In this document: positions 59,818 to 64,000 of the stretch, piece by piece
How the letters are laid out: each line of letters opens with the position of its first letter
How positions within the stretch are numbered: the first letter of the stretch is position 1
Translations under genes and position numbers: made by a program
Notes under the pieces: generated by a model
Seen by the model: only the letters and a program-made list of their open reading frames with translations
Databases searched by the model: none
Told to the model about the DNA's origin: nothing
Assembly: GCA_023413135.1 (NCBI GenBank)
Contig: JAEZQK010000004.1
Location: 22,956 to 86,955 of the forward strand
DNA: 64,000 nt
From: Bacillota bacterium
Lineage (GTDB): Bacteria; Bacillota; Clostridia; Christensenellales; Aristaeellaceae
Direction: 5' to 3'

Positions 59818-60578
59818 CTATCTCCTGTCCCGGTTGGAATGCAGCAGTTGTTGGCATAGCCCGCCAGAGCAAGGCTAAAATACGGATTAAATATAGCAAT
59901 TATAAAAGATGTAATCAATTTCCATATCAATTGTGATGATCCGGAAGAATTCAATAAAGACAAAGAGGGAAAAAGCAATAGAATAACAGCGAACAATGCG
60001 AATGACCACCAATATACCGTTATGCCAAACCAAAGCAGGTGTCTCACTTGCCCCTTCATGATTCGAAAGGACGATTTTATCATCACCAACACGCTTTCCT
60101 GCGGATTTGTTACAAACAGGTACGGAAGCAAAAAGAGGCGCAGCATGATCCATAAGATCAACAGACCAACCACAAGCGTCACAACCAACACAAATATGGC
60201 CAGTTCTTGTTGATGTATAACCGGTATGCCAAACAAGCCTGAAAGATGCGCAATAAAGGAAGGAAACTGCCAAATCAAGCCGATTGCCAGTACCTTGGGC
60301 ACCTCTTTCGGGGATCTGACAAAATCAAAAAGCAAGGACCATCGTGCTTCTCCGCCCCGTGTCAGGCGCAGCAGCAGATGGTATAACCCCAGAATCATAA
60401 CAGGCGTCATCACGAGTTGATAAATGCTTTCCAGCAGATAATTCCCTATCAGAAAGGTCTGAACTGCATACCACAGCAGGTTGACCGCGGCAAATAGCAG
60501 GAAGATCGCCCACAGTATGCCCCGGTGCTGCCAGTACAGGCGGAAGGCGCGCTTGCGCAATACGGCGTTTTTCTGCAT
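59787..60578 (-). CDS. DUF975-type integral membrane protein
   Basis: 263 aa, about six membrane helices (for example GILWAIFLLFAAVNLLWYAV, AIFVLVVTLVVGLLILWIML, WWSFALFAVILLLFPSLSLL). The arrangement with LLLRLTRGGEARWSLLFDFV resembles the DUF975 family of Firmicutes, whose role is unknown. The last 30 codons overlap the next gene, so the true C-terminus may have been extended by mutation. First gene of the operon with the acetyltransferase and methyltransferase. Confidence 0.72.
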   Translation of the reverse strand: MQKNAVLRKRAFRLYWQHRGILWAIFLLFAAVNLLWYAVQTFLIGNYLLESIYQLVMTPVMILGLYHLLLRLTRGGEARWSLLFDFVRSPKEVPKVLAIGLIWQFPSFIAHLSGLFGIPVIHQQELAIFVLVVTLVVGLLILWIMLRLFLLPYLFVTNPQESVLVMIKSSFRIMKGQVRHLLWFGITVYWWSFALFAVILLLFPSLSLLNSSGSSQLIWKLITSFIIAIFNPYFSLALAGYANNCCIPTGTGDRCTVRSAPQL

Positions 60579-60733
60579 GGAATCATACCTGCTTCCTCAA
60601 TATTTAATGATGGACCTTTTCAAAAAACCACTTCCTGCCAACTTATGCATATGCACAGTGTATAGCATTCCACCCCCTTTGTCTACCTCATATTTCCAAT
60701 TTGTCCCTCAGCTTTCCATTCTCCAGCTCCCGC

Positions 60734-60760
60734 ACCCCCTCCCCCTCCTGGCATAGGATG
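60734..60760 (+). promoter_or_regulatory. sigma-K-like promoter of spoVFA-spoVFB
   Basis: AC at 60734-60735, exactly 16 bases, then CATAGGATG at 60752-60760, matching the sigma-K pattern AC-N16-CATA-NNN-TA with one mismatch in the last base. It lies 30 bases before the spoVFA start. In B. subtilis this operon is transcribed by sigma-K in the mother cell. Confidence 0.6.
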
Positions 60761-60789
60761 AAGCATGATGCGTAAGGGAGGAAAACAGG

Positions 60790-61617
60790 ATGCGTGTTTG
60801 CGTGGTGGGCGGCGATGAGCGCCTGCACCTGCTGGCGGAGCTTTTCCAAAAAAAAGGATACGAAGCCGATACATGGGGCCAGGGCGGTGATGATGTGCCC
60901 AAAGCGCTGACCCACGCCCAAGCGGTGGTGCTGCCATTCCCCAGGGCTAGCCGGGATGGGTTCATCCCCTCGCCCGAGGGCAAACGGCCCATACCGGTAC
61001 ATGAGGTAGCTTCCCTGATCGGGGAAGGCGTTTGGGTTATGTCTGGCGCGCTGGATGAGGAGCTTGCCCACACCGCTTCCCAAAAGGACTGGCGCTTGCT
61101 GCTCCCCAGCTCCGACCCCACCTTTGAGGAGCAAAACGCCATGCCTTCGGCGGAAGGGGCCATCTATGCCGCCATGCAAAAGGCCGACTACACCATATGC
61201 GCAAGCTCGTGCCTGATCATCGGGCCGGGCCGCATCGGAAAAGAATTGGCCCGGATGCTCTTGGGGATCGGGGCCAAGGTGTTCATGGCCGCCCGCCGGG
61301 AGGAAGGCCTCAAAACCGCGGCGGACATGGGCTGTGTTCCCGTACCCATGGACGCGCTTCCCATCGCGGCCAGGGAGGCCGACATCCTGTTCAACACCGC
61401 GCCGGCTATGGTGGCGGGAGAGGCCGTGATGGCAGCCCTGCCATCCCACGCCCTGGCCATCGACCTGGCCAGCGCGCCCTATGGCATCGACCTGGAATCA
61501 GCCAAACGCCATGGCATAAACGCCTGGCGGGAAGGGGGCATCCCCGGCAGGTACGCGCCCCTGACGGCGGCCCGGCTGCTTTTTGATTACTTTGAGGCGC
61601 ATACAAGGAGTGATTAA
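60790..61617 (+). CDS. spoVFA: dipicolinate synthase subunit A
   Basis: 275 aa. With subunit B it oxidises the heterocycle from the lysine pathway to dipicolinic acid, the calcium chelator of the spore core. Visible: MRVCVVGGDERLHLLAELFQ, the middle SCLIIGPGRIGKELARML Rossmann NAD(P) loop, and LPSHALAIDLASAPYGIDLE. GGGAGG precedes the ATG. It is 1 base from spoVFB. In B. subtilis asd, dapG and dapA follow; here infC follows instead. Confidence 0.94.
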   Translation: MRVCVVGGDERLHLLAELFQKKGYEADTWGQGGDDVPKALTHAQAVVLPFPRASRDGFIPSPEGKRPIPVHEVASLIGEGVWVMSGALDEELAHTASQKDWRLLLPSSDPTFEEQNAMPSAEGAIYAAMQKADYTICASSCLIIGPGRIGKELARMLLGIGAKVFMAARREEGLKTAADMGCVPVPMDALPIAAREADILFNTAPAMVAGEAVMAALPSHALAIDLASAPYGIDLESAKRHGINAWREGGIPGRYAPLTAARLLFDYFEAHTRSD

Positions 61618-61618
61618 T

Positions 61619-62203
61619 GTGAACAGTACCCGCATAGGCTTTGCCTTAACGGGCTCGTTTTGCACCTTCGAAAAAGTCTTTGAACAAATGCAGGAACTGG
61701 TGAACAGAGGGTATGATGTGATCCCTATCCTCTCCTACAACGCCGGCCGGGAGGAAAACCGCTTCTTCTCCCCAGCGCAGATCCATCAAAAGCTGGAGGA
61801 GATCACGGGGAAAAAGCCGCTCACCACGCTGCATGAGGTGGAGCCCCTGGGTCCCAAGAAAATGACGGATGTATACGTACTGGCCCCCGCCACAGGCAAC
61901 AGCCTGGGCAAGCTGGCAAACTGCATTTATGATACCCCGGCCTTACTTGGCGCCAAGTCGCATTTGCGAAATGGCCGGCCGCTGGTGATCGCCGTATCCA
62001 CCAATGACGGGCTGTCCATGAGCGCATCCAACATCGGCCGGCTCCTGGCCCTTGATAATCATTACTTTGTGCCCTTCGGCCAGGATGACCCCTACAACAA
62101 GCCCCGGTCGCTGGTGGCCCACTTTGACAAAATTCCGCAGACCGTGGCCTCCGCCCTGGCGGGCATGCAGATTCAGCCGATGTTACTCATGGCGGATTCG
62201 TAA
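61619..62203 (+). CDS. spoVFB: dipicolinate synthase subunit B
   Basis: 194 aa flavoprotein-type subunit. TRIGFALTGSFCTFEKVFEQ, TDVYVLAPATGNSLGKLANC-type loop (here DVYVLAPATGNSLGKLANC) and LVIAVSTNDGLSMSASNIGR match SpoVFB. The GTG at 61619 has AAGGAG 9 bases upstream and lies one base after the spoVFA stop. The longer ATG frame from 61583 would overlap spoVFA without a site. Confidence 0.95.
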   Translation: MNSTRIGFALTGSFCTFEKVFEQMQELVNRGYDVIPILSYNAGREENRFFSPAQIHQKLEEITGKKPLTTLHEVEPLGPKKMTDVYVLAPATGNSLGKLANCIYDTPALLGAKSHLRNGRPLVIAVSTNDGLSMSASNIGRLLALDNHYFVPFGQDDPYNKPRSLVAHFDKIPQTVASALAGMQIQPMLLMADS

Positions 62204-62231
62204 TACGCAAGGCGATTTTTCATCCGATCAC

Positions 62232-62260
62232 TTGACGGCTTCCGGCAAATATGCTATACT
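62232..62260 (+). promoter_or_regulatory. promoter of infC-rpmI-rplT
   Basis: TTGACG (62232-62237), 17 bases, TATACT (62255-62260). Confidence 0.85.
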
Positions 62261-62266
62261 CACCCA

Positions 62267-62438
62267 TGTACAAAGAAGAAGCTGCCCGCTTCTCACCCTG
62301 CGAAATTCTTTTGCATGGGTCATGGCAATGGGTACATGCAAGCATCGTATGTATTTTGCGGCGGGTGGTTTACCCCGCCGCTTTTTTGTGCGCTTGAATC
62401 AGGAGAACGCTTTACCTGGACAAATAAACTGGAGGTGT
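62267..62438 (+). promoter_or_regulatory. infC leader with intrinsic terminator (L20 leader type)
   Basis: About 170 bases of leader contain CCCGCTTCTCACCCTGCGAA, then a perfect 8-bp stem GCGGCGGG / CCCGCCGC (62358-62365, 62374-62381) followed by TTTTTT (62382-62387). In B. subtilis free L20 binds the infC leader and causes termination there; position and architecture fit. The exact L20 site was not verified. Confidence 0.75.
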
Positions 62439-63038
62439 ATGGACATCGACACAGAACTGATGATCAATGAGGAGATTCGCGACAAGGAAGTACGCCTGAT
62501 CGACCAGAACGGCGCGCAGCTGGGCATTATGCCCACACGCAGAGCTATGGAACTGGCGGAGGAAGCGCAGTTGGATCTGGTAAAGATCGTTCCCAACGCG
62601 CAGCCGCCCGTATGCAAGCTTATCGACTACGACAAGCACCGCTTTGAGCAGGCCAAACGCGAACGCGAGCTTCGCAAAAATCAAAAGATCATCTCCCTGA
62701 AGGAGGTACAGCTGTCTGCCACCATCGAGGAAAACGATGTGCAGACCAAGGCGAAGAGCGCCATTCGCTTCCTGCAGGAAGGGGACAAGGTGAAAGTGTC
62801 GATCCGCTTCCGTGGCCGTCAGATCAGCCATTCTGAAATCGGCATGAAGGTCATGGCCGACTTCATCGAGCGCACCAAGGATTATTGCACCGTGGAACGC
62901 CGCCCCCTGCTGGATGGCCGCCACATGATCATGATCCTTGCGCCCAAGGCTGAAAAAGAAAGCTTCGCCGAGCGCAGCGCCAAGGCCAAGGCCAATGCCA
63001 GCGCCCAGCAGGCCGCAACCCCTGCAAATCCGCAATAA
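62439..63038 (+). CDS. infC: translation initiation factor IF-3
   Basis: 199 aa. IF-3 keeps 30S subunits free and checks start codons. N-domain: MINEEIRDKEVRLIDQNGAQ; C-domain: KEVQLSATIEENDVQTKAKS, GDKVKVSIRFRGRQISHSE; plus an Ala-rich tail. GGAGG at 62431-62435 leaves only three bases before the ATG at 62439, while an in-frame ATC at 62445 has ideal spacing. IF-3 genes often use rare start codons for self-control, so ATC may be the real start, giving two residues fewer. Confidence 0.95.
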   Translation: MDIDTELMINEEIRDKEVRLIDQNGAQLGIMPTRRAMELAEEAQLDLVKIVPNAQPPVCKLIDYDKHRFEQAKRERELRKNQKIISLKEVQLSATIEENDVQTKAKSAIRFLQEGDKVKVSIRFRGRQISHSEIGMKVMADFIERTKDYCTVERRPLLDGRHMIMILAPKAEKESFAERSAKAKANASAQQAATPANPQ

Positions 63039-63186
63039 CTAATTCAAAACCTTATCGCATCGCCGCCGCTGATCCTTTTGTGCCTTTATCGGCGTCCTGC
63101 CGCTTCCTGCAAAAGCGCAAAACGCTCATGGTCTTGGATGCAATAATGTTTTTCATTAGTACAAACCTTTGGAGAGGAGGATCACC

Positions 63187-63387
63187 ATGCCTAAGCAAAA
63201 ATCCCACCGTGGCGCCGCCAAGCGTTTCTCCATCACCAAGAACGGTATCGTGCGGCATAAACAGCAGAACGCCAACCATCAGGTGCATCTGAAGACCACC
63301 AAGCGCACCCGCCACCTGCGCGCAGCCGGCGTCGTAGACAACAAGGCGGAGGCCCGCACCATCAAAATTCTGCTGCCGTACAAATAA
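63187..63387 (+). CDS. rpmI: 50S ribosomal protein L35
   Basis: 66 aa, MPKQKSHRGAAKRFSITKNG and HLKTTKRTRHLRAAGVV are typical. GAGAGGAGG lies before the ATG at 63187. Second gene of the infC-rpmI-rplT operon, 148 bases after infC. Confidence 0.98.
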   Translation: MPKQKSHRGAAKRFSITKNGIVRHKQQNANHQVHLKTTKRTRHLRAAGVVDNKAEARTIKILLPYK

Positions 63388-63414
63388 GCCGTCCCGGCTG
63401 AAGGAGGAAAAACC

Positions 63415-63765
63415 ATGGCACGTATCAAAAGGGCTGTCAGCTCCCTGAAAAACCGCCGTAAAGTGCTGAAGCTGGCCAAAGGTTATTTTGGCGCCAAATC
63501 CAAGCAATACCATGCCGCCAGTGAACAGGTTGCCCGTTCCCTGCGGTATGCCTTCACCGGCCGCAAGCTGCGCAAGCGTGACTTCCGCCGCCTGTGGATC
63601 ACCCGTATCAACGCCGCCGCGCGGCTTAGCGGTATGAGCTATTCCACCTTTATCTCCGGGCTTAAGAAGAAGAACGTGGAAGTCAACCGCAAGATGCTGG
63701 CCGAACTGGCCGTCAATGACGCCAAGGGCTTCGCGCAGCTTGTGGAACTGGCGAAAAACGCTTGA
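63415..63765 (+). CDS. rplT: 50S ribosomal protein L20
   Basis: 116 aa. ARIKRAVSSLKNRRKVLKLA and the basic YFGAKSKQYHAASEQVARSL segment form the N-terminal rRNA-binding arm; the globular end contains GLKKKNVEVNRKMLAELAV. It assembles early on 23S rRNA and is the presumed repressor of this operon through the infC leader. AAGGAGG precedes the ATG. Confidence 0.98.
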   Translation: MARIKRAVSSLKNRRKVLKLAKGYFGAKSKQYHAASEQVARSLRYAFTGRKLRKRDFRRLWITRINAAARLSGMSYSTFISGLKKKNVEVNRKMLAELAVNDAKGFAQLVELAKNA

Positions 63766-63782
63766 GCGTGATCCATCCATAA

Positions 63783-63821
63783 AACCAGCCGTCTATATAG
63801 GACAGGCTGGTTTTTTTTTTT
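63783..63821 (+). terminator. terminator of infC-rpmI-rplT
   Basis: AACCAGCC / GGCTGGTT (63783-63790, 63805-63812) followed by an eleven-base T-run. Confidence 0.93.
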
Positions 63822-63867
63822 AAATATATTTCCCAAAACATTTAAACCCATGATAGAAAATAATAAA

Positions 63868-64000
63868 GGCTGCGGAAGAATCATCCGCAGCCAGAGAGTG
63901 TCGACAAAGTCGACACTCTTCGAGAAAATGACTGTGTCATTTTCTCGATCCCGCACTTTTCATCTGCGAGCTACGCTCGCGGTCGATGAAAAGTGTAAGG
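63868..64000. repeat. cluster of consecutive palindromes at the right edge
   Basis: Four stems in a row: GGCTGCGGA / TCCGCAGCC (63868-63892), AGAGTGTCGAC / GTCGACACTCT (63895-63919), CGAGAAAATGAC / GTCATTTTCTCG (63921-63947), and ACTTTTCAT / ATGAAAAGT around 63955-63994. Fragments of the same words occur at 8853-8870 and 50641-50680. No coding sequence is seen; the element may continue past the window. Confidence 0.65.

Noticed and set aside
1..64000. tRNA, rRNA, prophage or complete insertion sequence
   Set aside because: No cloverleaf, rRNA segment, transposase, integrase or phage structural gene was recognised on either strand.

Overview
The window comes from a spore-forming member of the class Clostridia (Bacillota) with moderately GC-rich DNA. 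The sporulation genes are bofA (pro-sigma-K processing) and spoVFA/spoVFB (dipicolinate synthase). Firmicute hallmarks include a T-box leader, strong AAGGAGG ribosome binding sites, TTG and GTG starts, CggR control of glycolysis, Asp23/AmaP envelope genes, FloA/NfeD and Rex. The family or genus cannot be fixed by reading. No tRNA, rRNA, CRISPR array, prophage or complete insertion sequence was recognised, but several families of short dispersed repeats fill the gaps between genes.

Layout. 1-767: nucleoside phosphorylase cut by the window edge. 0.9-7.4 kb: nitrogen cluster, with an Amt-PII fusion, type III glutamine synthetase (glnN), a divergent type I glutamine synthetase and an ANTAR regulator with a degenerate receiver. 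The glnN leader holds a strong promoter, an intrinsic terminator and a competing hairpin. 7.9-9.1 kb: VOC protein, acetyltransferase, ribosomal protein L28. 9.3-12.5 kb: glycine betaine-type ABC importer operon with a palindromic operator at its promoter. 12.7-20.6 kb: trmL, two overlapping uracil-DNA glycosylase-family genes, nfeD-floA with a membrane protein and a LytTR regulator, rex, and a VanW protein.

21-26 kb: glycolytic operon cggR-pgk-tpiA-gpmI, without gap, with CggR-like operator repeats. 26-37 kb: bofA, then leftward housekeeping genes thiI-nifS, ispA-xseB-xseA-folD, a TsaD paralogue, nusB and asp23-amaP-DUF2273. 37-41.4 kb: acetyltransferase-hisS-aspS operon read from a T-box leader whose candidate specifier overlaps Asp (GAC) and His (CAC). 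41.5-49.2 kb: orphan AT-rich gene, D-aminoacylase-type amidohydrolase, ftsK/spoIIIE, DUF3298 protein, yebC, rpiB.

49.3-58.2 kb: glycosyltransferase, GH65 glycoside phosphorylase, then a sigma/anti-sigma/solute-binding cassette lying between two 93% identical NUDIX genes. 58.3-60.6 kb: small AT-richer operon (methyltransferase, acetyltransferase, DUF975 membrane protein). 60.8-62.2 kb: spoVFA-spoVFB with a sigma-K-like promoter. 62.2-63.8 kb: infC-rpmI-rplT with a terminator-bearing leader. The right end is a repeat rich in palindromes.

The main regulatory themes are RNA-level: attenuation of glnN, T-box control of two synthetases, and an L20-type leader. Starts were chosen by ribosome binding site spacing and family alignment from memory; no search was run.
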